Shown piece by piece: positions 51,163 through 62,205 of a stretch of DNA of 64,000 nucleotides. The stretch comes from Vesta saturnalis (taxonomy: Eukaryota > Arthropoda > Insecta > Coleoptera > Lampyridae), in contig JARFJB010001495.1 in NCBI GenBank assembly GCA_036346205.1, forward strand, positions 4,896,501-4,960,500, written 5' to 3'. The notes beneath the pieces were generated by a model that was given only the letters and a program-made list of their open reading frames with translations, ran no database searches and was not told the origin of the DNA. The position numbers were made by a program, and so were the translations under genes. The stretch's first letter is position 1. Every line of letters starts with the position of its first letter.

Positions 51163-51400
51163 ATGTCTCAAAGTAGATCCCGATATGAAGACTTTTAAGG
51201 GAAGCTGAATGTATGGCTAGTATACAATATAATGAACCTATTAGGAAAGATGATGTGGCCTACATTAAACGAGAATCAGTTGAAGAAAATTGAATGTGAA
51301 AACAAATAGTAAATAGATATGCTCCAGCAGAGGTATTACAAAAGTGACTATATCCCATACTACTTAAATCTGTATATTGTGGTAGTCTTATAAAAAATAT
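51163..51400 (+). pseudogene. decayed duplicate of gene 2, right arm
   Basis: ATGTCTCAAAGTAG at 51163 as in gene 2, then a deletion after SQS, frame loss near GACTTTTAAGG, a shortened DDDD region (AAAGATGATGTGG) and two stops, but LNENQLKKIECE and QQRYYK remain readable. Older than the split of the two arms, since both arms have it in the same state. Confidence 0.78.
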
Positions 51401-52721
51401 TTTACTTGTTAGATGACCTAATCAGTCTGAACAATGCATCGTCTTTGTTCTCGGAATTTTAGAAGCTACGACAGAGCCAAAACAATGAATCGTCTTTGTT
51501 CTTTACCTTGCAAATTGTAAGCATAGACTTTGAACAATGGGCCCCCTTTATTCTTGATTTCCTAGAATTTCAGAAGCTATGACTCAAACAATGAATCGTC
51601 TTTGTTCTCTCACGTGGCCTTGTAAACATAGACTTTGAAGCGTTGACAATGTCTTTGTTATTGATTTCCTAGAATTGAGATAACAATCTATTTCTAACTG
51701 AACAATGAATCGTCTTTGTTATCAGAGGTGTGACCTTATAAGCATAAACTTTAAATCGTTGACAATGGTTCACCTTTATTCTTGAAAGAGATGTATTTAG
51801 ATAACAATCTATTTCTAACTGAACAATAGATAGTCTTTGTTCTTTCATGTGGCCTTGAAAATTGTAAGCATAGACTTTGAACAATGCATCGCCTTTGTTA
51901 TTGATTTCCTAGAATTGAGATAACAATCTATTTTTATAACTCAAACTGTACAATGGAATGTCTTTGTTCTTTAAACTTGAAAATTGTAAGCATAGACTTT
52001 GAACAATGGACCCCCTCTTTTTTGATTTCCTGGAATTGAGATGCGGAATCTCGACCTGAACATGGGGAAACGGTTGCGAAACAGCTACCTGTTTTGGGAA
52101 ACGGCTACCTGTTTTTAGGAAACGGCTACCTGTTTATAGGAAACGGCTACCTGTTTTTAGGAAACGGCTACCTGTTTAGAGGAACGGCCACCTGTTTAGA
52201 GGGCGTTGCTTTGAAACATGCACCTCAGGGCTCTTGATTTCCTAGAATTGAGATGAATGGATCGTCTTTGCAGAGGTGTGAGCTTATAAGCATAAACCTT
52301 AAATCGTTGACAATGGATTGCCTTTGTTCTTGAAAGAGATGTATTTAGCATCTATTTCTAACTGAACAATGAATCGTCTTTATTCATTTACCTTGAAAAT
52401 TATAAGCACAGACTTTGAATCGTCGTCTTTGTTCTTGATTTCTCAGAATTGAGATAACAATTTATTTTTTATAACTCGACCAGAAGAATGTTCTTTTACC
52501 TTGAAAATTGTAAGCATAGACTTTGAAGCGTCGTCTTTGTTCTTGATTTCCTAGAATTGAGATAACAATTTATTTTTATAACTCGACCAGAAGAATGAAT
52601 CGCTTTTGTTCTTACACCTTGAAAATTGTAAGCATAGACTTTGAATAATGAGCCTCATTCTTGATTTCCTGGAATTGAGATGTGGAATCTATTTTCGACC
52701 TGAACAATAGAACGCCTTTTT

Positions 52722-52880
52722 CGGGGGAAACGGTTGCGGAACAGCTATCTGTTTTGGGAAACGGACCCCCTGTTTTAGGAAACGGCTACCTGTTTTTAGG
52801 AAACGGCTACCTGTTTTTAGGAAACGGCTACCTGTTTTTAGGAAACGGCTACCTGTTTAGGGGAACGGCCACCTGTTTAG
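52722..52880 (-). repeat. ~21-bp tandem repeats in the right arm
   Basis: Mirror of the cluster at 40183-40325, units close to TTAGGAAACGGCTACCTGTT on the plus strand. Further clusters lie at about 50990-51105 and 52065-52205. Unit order matches the left arm. Confidence 0.92.
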
Positions 52881-53734
52881 AGCACTTGAGGGGGCGTGGC
52901 TTTGAAACATGCACCTCAGGGCTCTTGATTTCCTAGAATTGAGATGAATGGATCGTCTTTGCAGAGGTGTGACCTTATAAGCATAAACTTTAAATCGTTG
53001 ACAATGGATTGCCTTTGTTCTTGAAAGAGATCTCTTTAGATAACAATCTATTTTTATAAATCAACCAGAACAATGAATCGTCTTTATTCATTTACCTTGA
53101 AAATTATAAGCACAGACTTATTTCTCAGAATTGAGATAACAATTTATTTTTTATAACTCGACCAGAAGAATGTTTTTTTACCTTGAAAATTGTAAGCATA
53201 GACTTTGAAGCGTCGTCTTTGTTCTTGATTTCCTAGAATTGAGATAACAATTTATTTTTATAACTCGACCTTCTGGTCGAATGAATCGCTTTTGTTCTTT
53301 TACCTTGAAAATTGTAAGCATAGACTTCGAACAATGCATCGTCTTTTGATTTCCTAGAATTGAGATAACAATCTATTTTTAGAATAACGGAACAATAGAT
53401 AGTCTTTGTTCTCTCGTGTGACCTTGAAAGCATAGACTTTAAACAATGGGCCCCCTTTGTTTCTCAGAATAGGGCGTGGCCTTGAAACATGCATAGACTT
53501 GCTTGAGGGCAATGACCTTCAGGACAATCAAAAACCTAGTAACTTTTCTAGTAACTTTTCTAGTGACCTTGAAGGACTCGTGCAAGCATGACCTTGAAGA
53601 GGATTACACACCTGTGGTCTACCCCTTGAAATAGGCAATGTTACCGACCTTGAAATCTAGTAACTTTTCTGGTGACTTTTTCCTAGATCTGGTGACAAAT
53701 CTAGTGACAAAAGTGCTCCAGAAGTGACATATAC

Positions 53735-53737
<3 letters not shown>

Positions 53738-53808
<71 letters not shown>
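53738..53808. repeat. (TA)n microsatellite
   Basis: About 33 TA units between the right end of the giant palindrome and the endonuclease fragment at 53815. Confidence 0.97.
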
Positions 53809-53812
<4 letters not shown>

Positions 53813-53814
53813 AA

Positions 53815-54010
53815 TGTGTTTTAAACTTTTTCCACCCGTATCTGAGCGAGAGGAGTCCCATAGAGGACTGTGGGCATTAAAGTCTTAAAATCTTCTCTGA
53901 TTACTATTGCAACTACACCTTTCGCTCTAAGTGCAGATAAAACATCTTTTCTGATTATATGGTGTCGGCGTAGGAGAAACTATTTCTTCGGTTTTAAGTG
54001 AGTTTCTTAC
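53815..54010 (-). pseudogene. jockey/R1-type endonuclease fragment
   Basis: Minus strand: LCL-ETHLKPKK (the Q before ETH is a stop), then FLLRRHHIIRKDVLS, then AKGVVAIVIREDFKTLMPT and LAQIRVEKV, after which it is cut off at (TA)n. These correspond to the QETHLKP, RKDR and GGVAI landmarks of APE-type endonucleases in jockey/R1 LINEs. It is the N-terminal part of an ORF2 whose continuation is missing here; the RT fragment at 34320-34700 has the same strand and lies where a continuation would be if the intervening 19 kb were an insertion. Confidence 0.72.
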
Positions 54011-54399
54011 AAACACAAAATTAACGGGTTTAAAGGGTTAATGATATTTTTCAATTCACAGTAGTGGTGAACAAATCCATAACAAATTTCACTGGACATG
54101 ATTAATAAAAAATATGAAAAAATACATTTTATGAACAATTAACCAAATCCTTAGATTTAGTAATGTATAAATAAAATTTGTAAAAAAAAAACGTAAAATG
54201 AATGTTTAAGTAAAACAATAATTTAAGCGAGACAGTAATAAATTAACGATAAATGTATAAATAAAACAATAACAAACGGAACAGTAATAAATTAACGATA
54301 AACAACAAAACATTGTTTTATATCACGGTTCGAAAATCACAATAATACCATAGTAATTAATATTGCGGTGGTTACCGTTCTTGGTCTACATCTTCTCTC

Positions 54400-54963
54400 A
54401 CCACCATATTTATTTTTTTTTTGGTTTAGGGGTCTTGTTGAGTATCCTCAGAAGTTTACGGGTCATCCTCAGGTACAGATATGCTGTCAATAGATTCGCG
54501 CTTATTCTTCTCCAAGCTAGGAGAAGAGGTACGAGCTTTGCTAATTTTAGGGACAGGTGTGGAAATTACTACTTTTCTTTTAGCTTCTATGCAGGTTAAT
54601 TTTTTTTCACTCGGGCTTCCTGAATCTCACAAGGGTTGGCGACGTCTAAGACTTTCCAAAAACACACAGTTGTTCTTCTACAGTATATTTAGACGAAATA
54701 AGTCCGACTTTGACATTTAAAACATTTCATAGGCGGAGGGACGTACAAACGAACACTTAAGGAGTAGAAAGCAACTATTATGCTTTTTGACAATACCGAA
54801 AGTCACGATAAAAAATAACATCTTTACAGGTATTCATCGTCATATGAGCCATTACTTCAATTTCAAATATGTCAAAATTGGTTAGTTTTTGAGCTTTACT
54901 ACTTTGAGCATTTGAAACCGTTTCAATCATTAATCCTTCCTTAATCTTTCTAGTCATTTTCAA
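54400..54963 (-). pseudogene. possible LINE ORF1 remnant upstream of the endonuclease
   Basis: Minus-strand pieces with coding character: an open frame at 54778-54963 and, further down, RKVVISTPVPKISKARTSSP followed by LEKNKRESIDSISVPEDDP (about 54450-54570), a Ser/Pro/Lys-rich composition common in LINE ORF1 linkers. No zinc knuckle is clear. Position and strand fit an ORF1 belonging to the endonuclease fragment. Confidence 0.3.
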
Positions 54964-55009
54964 ATTGGATTCCTGGTGATATTCGACCCTTCGACAATTT
55001 CCTGAAGCA

Positions 55010-56230
55010 GATTATTCTATGTGCAAGAACATGTCACCTGTTCAGTTATTTGAAATATTTACCTTGCTGAACAAACGCAAATTTATGCTCATTTTAAAAA
55101 TGAAGGTTGTACTGGGATACGAAAAATCACGTCCACAACAAAATCGTTGCAGATTCGATGAGAAGAGGCAGATTTCTTAAAATTTAGAGATTCGTCTATA
55201 TGGAAGACAATACCCAAATAGATCAAGATGACTGAGCTTGGAATTTACGACCGCTAATGAATGCTATAAAAAAAAGTGTGGCCAATTTTCAACCAGTTCA
55301 GAATTTGTCTTACAATGAATCTAAGATTATACATTACGGACGTCACGGATGTAAGCTTAGCAACTCGATCCTCTTTGGTTACAAAATCTGGTCGTTAAAC
55401 TATAAAGATTGATATTTGGTGGATTTTGGTCCATATCATATCCTCGCGAAGACTTGGAAATTAACAAGATAGTTGGGAAATGTGCGGCACCGTTGGTATT
55501 GATGTTGAAAGAAATACCAGTGCGAAACTTGCCCTAGGTTATTTATATTGATAACTTGTTGACTTATCTTTAGGCTACGAAGCAATTTGCATAATTCGAG
55601 AAAACCTAATCGCAAAATCCTGCCCTCTGACCAGAAAACAAGATTTTCAAAAAAAGAAGCGGCTAGATAACGAACATGTCATAGAAAAGATGATGGCATT
55701 CTCTTAGTACAGTGGATGGACAATTCATTTGTAAGTATTGCCTCAACAAGTGGCGGAGTTCATCCAGAGGGAAGGTTAAAAAGATACTGCCAAAAAGAGA
55801 ATAAGCATGTAATGATTGCTCGTTCACACTGCGTGGCTGCTTACAACCAGAACATGGGAAAAACTGATCTGATGGATCAGGGAATTGCCAGTTATTCGTG
55901 TAAAGAAGTGACATAGGCAAATTTTTACATGGATTGTTGACGTAGCAATGCCTGGTATCTAAGCCGCAAAAATGGAAAATATTAGGAATAGAATTTGAAC
56001 GATAGATAGTGCAAGAATATCTCACATAATATGAAACGCCTAACAAAGTTCCTGGACGGATAAGTCTAACAAAAAGTATACTTTCAGATATTAGATTTGA
56101 TCGAATGGACCCGTTTGTGATTTCGTGCAACAGACGAAGATGTGCCGGAGTAAGATGTAAATCTCTTCGAAGAACAATGTGTGAGAAGTTTTTACATATT
56201 TTATATAAGAATTTAATTATGAGTATTTGA
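55010..56230 (+). pseudogene. piggyBac transposase, broken (copy 2)
   Basis: Plus-strand pieces in the order of a piggyBac (PGBD) transposase: NMSPVQLFEIF (55030), QNLSYNESKIIHYGRHGCK then FGYKIWSLN (55290-55410), YLVDFGPYH, YIDNLLTYL with the first catalytic Asp (about 55547), QWMDNSFVSIASTSGG with the second (55712), YNQNMGKTDLMDQGIASYSC with the third (55845), and near the end RRRCAGVRCKSLRRTMCEKF, a damaged C-terminal zinc-binding domain. Stops and frameshifts separate almost every block. It differs in wording from copies 1 and 3 and so is another family. Its TTAA ends were not located; a strong stem-loop at 56371-56406 may belong to its 3' end. Confidence 0.82.
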
Positions 56231-56370
56231 AATTTTTTGTAATAAAAATGTTCCCTAACGCCTACGGATACCATATGATATCAGAGTTCTTCTTTAATTT
56301 TTTTTAGTCATTTTTTAGCTCACTATTTTTTCCAAAACTTTGATAAAAACTGAAAAAAAAATTTATCTCG

Positions 56371-56406
56371 GCACTAATGGGTCTATGTTATCCCATTAGT
56401 AAGTGC
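56371..56406. repeat. stem-loop with CTAATGGG/CCCATTAG stem
   Basis: GCACTAATGGG and CCCATTAG-TAAGTGC pair around a 10-base loop. Other piggyBac copies here have palindromes with CCC/GGG cores beside their ends, so this may be a subterminal site of copy 2. Confidence 0.45.
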
Positions 56407-56409
56407 AAA

Positions 56410-58888
56410 ACTTCTATGAATAGTAATCAAATTATTACTATTTTTAAGAATAATATGCATTTACGCACGTCCTTTTAGAATATTTACTGAAAAGGTAGAA
56501 AAAACGAATTACTTGAAACACTTTTAACAATGTAGTCATTTCCACAAAACAGTTAATTATTTGACAAAACGTTATGTGACGCCTAAGTTGGACATTCGTA
56601 CACTTATATACATCTACACACTCAAGGGAAACCAAATCCCTAAAGATTGTGTTTATTTATCCACGTAGCGTTTAAACATGACTTTAACTTTCATTTATAT
56701 AAAGTTAGTACACAATAATGCACTATAAATTTTTATACATTATAGCAATGTGAAGTTACCTACACAATTTTCGTTTATTTATCTTACAAGCTGCTATTCT
56801 TTTCTTTTTAAATCATGATCAGTGTTGCATAAATCCGTTCTTTAAACATATACTAACCAGTTAACTTTTTTCTGTTTTAATTATACCTGTAAGAATTATG
56901 CAATAAATTAAGGAATAAACATCTCAGGATTTAATTTAAATCATGGAAAATCTGAAGGATTAAATTTTAAATTAGGGCAAGATAAGGATTATACTTGTAC
57001 ACCAGACTAATTAAAAGATTATAGCGTAATATCACAGTACTGCGTTACACTTGACTTTAAAATTGAGGGTCGCAGTCACAATAAAGTCCTTTTTTTAATA
57101 ACTTTGTGCAATATGAAATTTTATTCATTTAATTGGTATGCTTTCCTATATTTTAGTTAAAACTCGTGTAGGAAAGCAGCGAACTTTTAGCTTAATTAGA
57201 TTTACAGATTAGTATAAGAAATTAATTAGTTCTGTTTTTGTTCAACATGTTGCATGGTAAATCAACATAATAACAAATTGTAAATACTTCGTGTTTAAAA
57301 CTTATGGGACAAGTTTAAACTTTAAACAAACTTAAAGTTGAAGCTATATTTATAGAGCGTAAAGCATATATGTAAATAATTACTAATATCTCAATGATAT
57401 TGGATGGTTATGCATTAAATTATTTTTATTTGAGTAAAAAACACCATACCTAATGTAATGCAAAACGAGTACTTGCGTGTGGTCCATTGTCCTTAAGATC
57501 CTTAAATCTAACATCCTATTTTAATTATTTAAAGAGAATCATAATACAACAACTGAAAAGTAGAAGTAGTTTTAGATGAAGCTTTTCTCTTTCACCTAAC
57601 AATGATAATAGTATTGCTATGATGTGATTCGGTTGATCGAATTGTTACGGACAGCTTGAGGGAATATATTTGTACTCTAGAATCTGTACAATAAAATGAA
57701 GACGATGATTAGGTAAAAGAATTTTGTTGGACATTAGGAGAAAATTAAAGAAACGTTTATTGTATACGGTCAACGTGAATAATGGGATGGAAACACGAGG
57801 TTGGTTAATTTATTCAAAATCAACTAAAAAAATTTATTGTCTGTTTTATAAACTTGTAATGTGCCAATTCTTATCTATCGTTACCTTAATTTAAGTTTCG
57901 AAATTTGCATTATTATTGCTAAATATATTTACATTACATTAGTATCTTTAAGCATTTCTTTTTTTTGTTCAATAACTAATTTTTTTATATCTCGATATTT
58001 TCGCTTTAGTCTACATAATTATGAACGTCCCTGTGTATATTTTAGACAATAATTTTTGTACTACGCGCAGCGTGCATTGACCACGCTTACGTATTTCCGT
58101 TCTGTGCTTCTTATCGTATAGTACGTTATCCTTTTGTTGCATTTTACTCCCTTGCATAAGATATGTAAAGACGTCTAATTACATTTTTTATATATTATAT
58201 TTAATAGGAAACAAAAATAAGGAACAAAAATTGGAACAAAAAAAGTAGGAACAAGGGTAGGAATAAGAAAACCGTGGTGCGACGTCACGATCTTTACTTG
58301 CATAAAATGGCGCTTGATTTTTACGACCATAAATAGAGATACTTTTGTTTTGCATAAACCACACATGCTGTTATACATATCCTGCGTTCGTCGTTAATAT
58401 CAGCAGCTAGGAACATTTTGTGACAATTACCTTATGTTATCACATGGTACAGTTCGTTTATATTTCGTTTATTTGTACGTAGAACACAAATGGAAATTAC
58501 CTTTACATTATCGTATATTTGTCTTGTGAATTGGAAATGAAAATTCTCAAGCGTTTAAGACAAGATTAAAATATTTATTTAGTGCCGTTTAAGTAAATAA
58601 CAAATCAGTTGGTGTTATTTTGATACGGTTAAAAAGGAACAGCTGAGTTCTGCTCCTAAGATAAAAAACATTTCAGTTCATAACCCATCGCAACTGTAAT
58701 TTGTTGACATAGGTCAATACACGTTTCATTATTGAATACAGTATTGATCATATTGTATTTTGAATTTTTAGTAAACATAGATTCTTAGGCTGTACAGTGT
58801 TTAATTTAGTAATTTTAAGATCGTAAGCCTTTATGAGAAATATCGTTTTAGTTATTTTATGCTGATATTAATCAGACATTTTGCTTTA
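56410..58888. other. AT-rich stretch, no gene seen
   Basis: No family motifs in any frame. A short purine-rich segment at 58205-58270 repeats GGAACAAAAA-like words about five times. Otherwise featureless. Confidence 0.4.
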
Positions 58889-58892
58889 TTAA

Positions 58893-61475
58893 CCCTTTCA
58901 GTCACACTTATACTTGTTGTTGAAATAAATTCTAAAAACGTGTGCAATGGTTAATTGCTTAGTAACATTTCAAAAGTTGAATTAAATTGGTACCCCCCTC
59001 CCCTTTATTTTTTTCAGCATGTCCCTTGGGAGGGACACGGTGACTAGGCGGAGTAAAATACTTTTGCACACCAAAGAATAATTTATTAAGTAATAATGGA
59101 ACGTTGTTTTATAAAACTAAAATAAAATAAAATTAAAAAAAAGTAAACAATTAGAATATTCACTGTCTTATTTTTTGTTATGAAAGTCCAGACAACAATT
59201 TATGTTCTTCATAACGCACAAATGCACCTTACATGTAGAGCAGAAAATGTGCGTCTTCAGCTTACAGTTCTCCATCTTGCAGCGGGAATTATCTGGTTTA
59301 TTATCATATTCTGGAAAATGATTGTAACCATCATACCTAGATACTGTATGTGGTCTTATCTTGTGGAACTTCTTTTCGGGCGAAACAGTTGGCGAATTAT
59401 CGCTTGATGGTCGGCCTCGTTTAGGAGAAGCTTTGTACAGAATAAGATGTTCAGCAACTTCTTGTCGAAAAGCGAGCAAATCCAATATATTTTTCTTTTG
59501 AACCCCAAGTGTTGTAGCCCTGTTTTTATATTCAATCCAAGAATTTACTAATGCAAGGTCAATCGCATGCGTGATCATTCTAACTGTCCATTTCCTAGAT
59601 CTGACATAAGAACGATAGATACTCAACAGGAAATCTAACTTATCTACTCCGCCCATGTTACTGTTGTAGTATTTAATTACTTCTGGTCTTGTGACGTCCA
59701 CGTAACATTTTTTTTATTACACCACCGTCTACAATTATCAGTTGTACCGATACCTACGAAGTTGGAGGCTGTCGTTACCGCCTTGTTATCGTACCATTTA
59801 GTTACAACTATTCCATCTTTGCTGAGAGAGATCGCTGAAAACCCCCGCCCTGATTTCTTCATTTCTTTATCTGTAGGTAATTTTGGTTGAAAAAAGCGAT
59901 TCAGTCTGGCTGTCCCAACTGCATATATGAGCTTTGATTGCAGAAATTGAAAAAGATGATATGTACTAAAATAATTATCAAAAAATAACCCATGATTGCT
60001 TTCTCGTATTCTGTCAGAAAGTTGCATGACTACTCCAGCTCCTAAACCAAAATTGTTATACATTGGATTTATTTCCGTAGTGGATCCCTGATATATTATA
60101 AAGTCATAAATGAGACCCATTTCTTGGGTTTGTTACTGACACATTGCTTTATGTTCAGGCGGACTTTGAAAGGTATCATTTGCTCTTCAATACAAAGGTA
60201 CGTTTCTAAAGCTAATTCAAAACATCGTTGTCTTATTGAGTCATACAACCTACGTACCTTCCATAAACGGTTTTTATTTTCGTCTCCTCGTGAAGTAACG
60301 TCAACTAAATGAATGGTTTGGCGCAATTTGCTGAATCTATTAAAAGCCATGTTATCTTTTACCAAAGAAATTCCAATGGATGAATTCCAGTACATTCTTA
60401 CACGAGGAAATTGTAAATTTCCTATTATAATGTGGATAGCGCAAATTTTTTTTATTTCTTGGTCCGTTGTTGGAGCGAATCTAGCCAGTCTTTTGAGTGG
60501 TATATAAATTTGTCATTTCTACCATTTCTTTAAAAATTTGATCAGGAATGTATTTTTTTTAAAATTCTATTGATGGTGGTAAATCTATCACATTTGAATG
60601 GTCTTGGTAGTGCTAAACAATTGTTTTCGTTTTATACTGGATGCCATCCATCCATTTTACTTTATTTTTCACGGTTAATTCGTAGTCTTGAGAAAATTTT
60701 TTTATTCCTTCTTTCAATTGCTTATCTGCTTTATTATTATCATTCGACGTATTTTCTTCTACATTTTGCATAATATCATTATTGTCCTCGTCATCTTGTA
60801 TAATTATGCGGTTCTTCGGCTTCCTCGACATCTTCATCGGTTGAAATATTAATTAAATAAATGGCTTCCTCATCTTCACCAGCTTGCAGCGATTCTTCGT
60901 TCCATCCATCGTCTTCATCATCAGATAAGAAAGGAATGTCCGAGTCATCATCATTTTCTAAAATTTCAAACAGTTCTTCATCTGTTAGAAATTTTGGCGC
61001 CATGCTCTGTAGAGTAAGCCATATATCAACGTTATGCACGTAAAAAAAGTTGCAAAAGGATGCAATACTTATTCGTAAAACATGGAATTTAGGTCCACGC
61101 AGTACGTTTGTCCCTTTCAAGGGACATTAAATTAGGGCCCTTATTTCTCCTCTATACGATAATAAACCAGAAAGTTTTATATTTAGGTATGAAGTATAAT
61201 TGCTTTACGTACCACTAATCACTATAGTTCACTTTTGTTTATAAAATTAACAATGTTACCATTCACTAAACAACGTAAACAAATGCACGTGTGACACTAT
61301 GATAAATTCAGGTAGACTGTAATATCGGTAAAAATTTTCCTACTTAAAAGTATATGGCGTCAATATTCTTACTTAATGCATATGGTGTCCCTCCAGCAGG
61401 ACAAGCTGACTTCAAACGCTAAATGAACTCCACGACCATATCTAGCCCTTATGCGGCACGCTGTGACTGAAAGGG
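58893..61475 (-). mobile_element. piggyBac element, copy 3, complete ends with TTAA duplication
   Basis: Terminal inverted repeats CCCTTTCAGTCACA at 58893-58906 and its reverse complement ending at 61475, each directly bounded by TTAA (58889-58892, 61476-61479). Size 2583 bp. Palindromes lie inside: GTCCCTTGGGAGGGAC at 59021, TGTCCCTTTCAAGGGACA at 61109 and a weaker GTCCCTCCAGCAGGAC at 61386. The transposase gene fills the middle on the minus strand. Structurally complete, which suggests recent activity or mobilisation in trans. Confidence 0.93.
59168..61003 (-). pseudogene. piggyBac transposase (copy 3), near full length with frameshifts
   Basis: The ATG at 61003 gives MAPKFLTDEELFEILENDDD, the acidic N-terminal region usual for the family. 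Middle pieces: YWNSSIGISLVKDNMAFNRF and LALETYLCIEEQMIPFKVRL (60100-60395), GLFFDNYFSTYHLFQFL with the first catalytic Asp and VVTKWYDNKAVTTASNF with the second (59677-60120), YYNSNMGGVDKLDFLLSIYR with the third (about 59620-59680). The C-terminus has the cross-brace Cys/His domain (CKMENC, FCSTCKVHLC, NCCLDFH). Length about 612 codons, normal for piggyBac. Frame changes occur near 60830, in 60400-60620, near 60110 and at the A-run near 59690. The enzyme would excise at TTAA and reinsert without footprint; this copy is probably inactive unless some breaks are sequencing errors in homopolymers. Confidence 0.9.
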
Positions 61476-61704
61476 TTAAATATACATATGAATACACTTG
61501 TTTAGTGTTTATTCAGAGTACCTATTATGCTTTGAGATACAACCTTTCTCAATTTTTGTTGTATTTTAATTATCAAACGTAGAAGTTGAGTGGCGTCCGA
61601 CAATAAAACAAATGGTAATACTCATTACATCTATGGAAAAACCTCTGCTCACACACCTGAAAATCAATGAGTTCTTAATTAGAGTAAGTTTCATAAGTTT
61701 GTAC

Positions 61705-62205
61705 CTCACTGAGCTAGACCGTGGCGCAATTTACCCTTTAAGACATAACAATCAACCCCCGAATTTTTTATTTGTTATAAACTTTACAGTAATTACAGTA
61801 AGTATTTTACTGAAAGATTTTGACGATAGGGGTCATACCAGCCAACACCTAGCAAGTTACGGAACGAAGTGTTTCACATATTGCAAAACGAGTATTGTTC
61901 TTCAACAGAAAAAATATTAAGTCTAGTATGGATAAAGAGCACATTAAGCAACTTGAAAATGAAAAAACTAATGAGCAAAAACATATGCGAAAAAGGCTAA
62001 GGGGGCATATGCACTACTTGTCACATACAATTTATGAGTCATAGATATGTTAACAAAAGACGTACGGCAGTTCAACAAAATAAATATATTTTCTTCATAA
62101 TAGAATTAATGCACGATATGGATAATCCAGACCAGCGTGTGTAAGCTGTTTTCACTTACTTTAGTTAAAGTTTACTCTAATTTGCCTCGGTCTAGCTCAA
62201 CCGGT
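61705..62205. repeat. possible short inverted-repeat element (MITE-like)
   Basis: TGAGCTAGACCGTGGC at 61710-61725 is mirrored by GCCTCGGTCTAGCTCA at 62184-62199, with AATTTACCCTTTAA against AATTAGAGTAAACTTTAA extending the match to about 30 bp. About 0.5 kb lies between. The plus-strand frame at 61612-61920 crosses the left repeat and has no family features. No target duplication seen. Confidence 0.4.

Larger units (their letters stand above)
39331..53729. mobile_element. 14.4-kb giant palindrome, unclassified element
   Basis: The left arm 39331-45896 and right arm 47203-53729 are inverted copies around a 1.3-kb spacer. Mirrored landmarks add up to 93054-93060 throughout (for example TGTCACTTCT at 39331/53729, gene 1 at 43542/49512, gene 2 at 42888/50167), so there are only a few net bases of indel over 6 kb. 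By eye the outer 5.9 kb of the arms differ at about one base per hundred, while the inner 0.65 kb differs far more. Both ends meet (TA)n. Cargo per arm: two small genes, one decayed gene duplicate and two repeat families. No transposase, integrase, polymerase or capsid-type protein was recognised. It could be a large foldback transposon, a palindromic dimer of a linear replicon integrated in the genome, or an assembly artefact; the diverged core speaks against a simple read-through artefact. Confidence 0.8.
47203..53729 (-). repeat. right arm of the giant palindrome
   Basis: Inverted copy of the left arm. Sampled segments of several hundred bases (43500-43800, 44480-44640 and 39340-39640 with their mirrors) differ by single bases or short indels such as AGGTCAGAGAAC against AGGTCACACGAGAGAAC. 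From about 47830 inward the copy is clearly diverged and carries indels of tens of bases. Gene 2 is open here and gene 1 is broken. Confidence 0.9.

Noticed and set aside
39331..53729. Palindrome as a known terminal-inverted-repeat giant such as Maverick/Polinton
   Set aside because: No protein-primed polymerase, retroviral-type integrase, protease, ATPase or capsid motif was found in any frame, and nearly all of the element is arm rather than unique interior.
54363..54720. Plus-strand open frames of 78-79 codons
   Set aside because: The opposite strand has more coding character (possible LINE ORF1) and these frames lack motifs.
58175..58378. 67-codon minus-strand frame
   Set aside because: Overlaps a short purine-rich repeat (GGAACAAAAA-like) and has no recognisable domain.
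61612..61920. 102-codon plus-strand frame next to piggyBac copy 3
   Set aside because: Crosses the left inverted repeat of a MITE-like element; its TELDRGAIYPL segment is simply the repeat translated.
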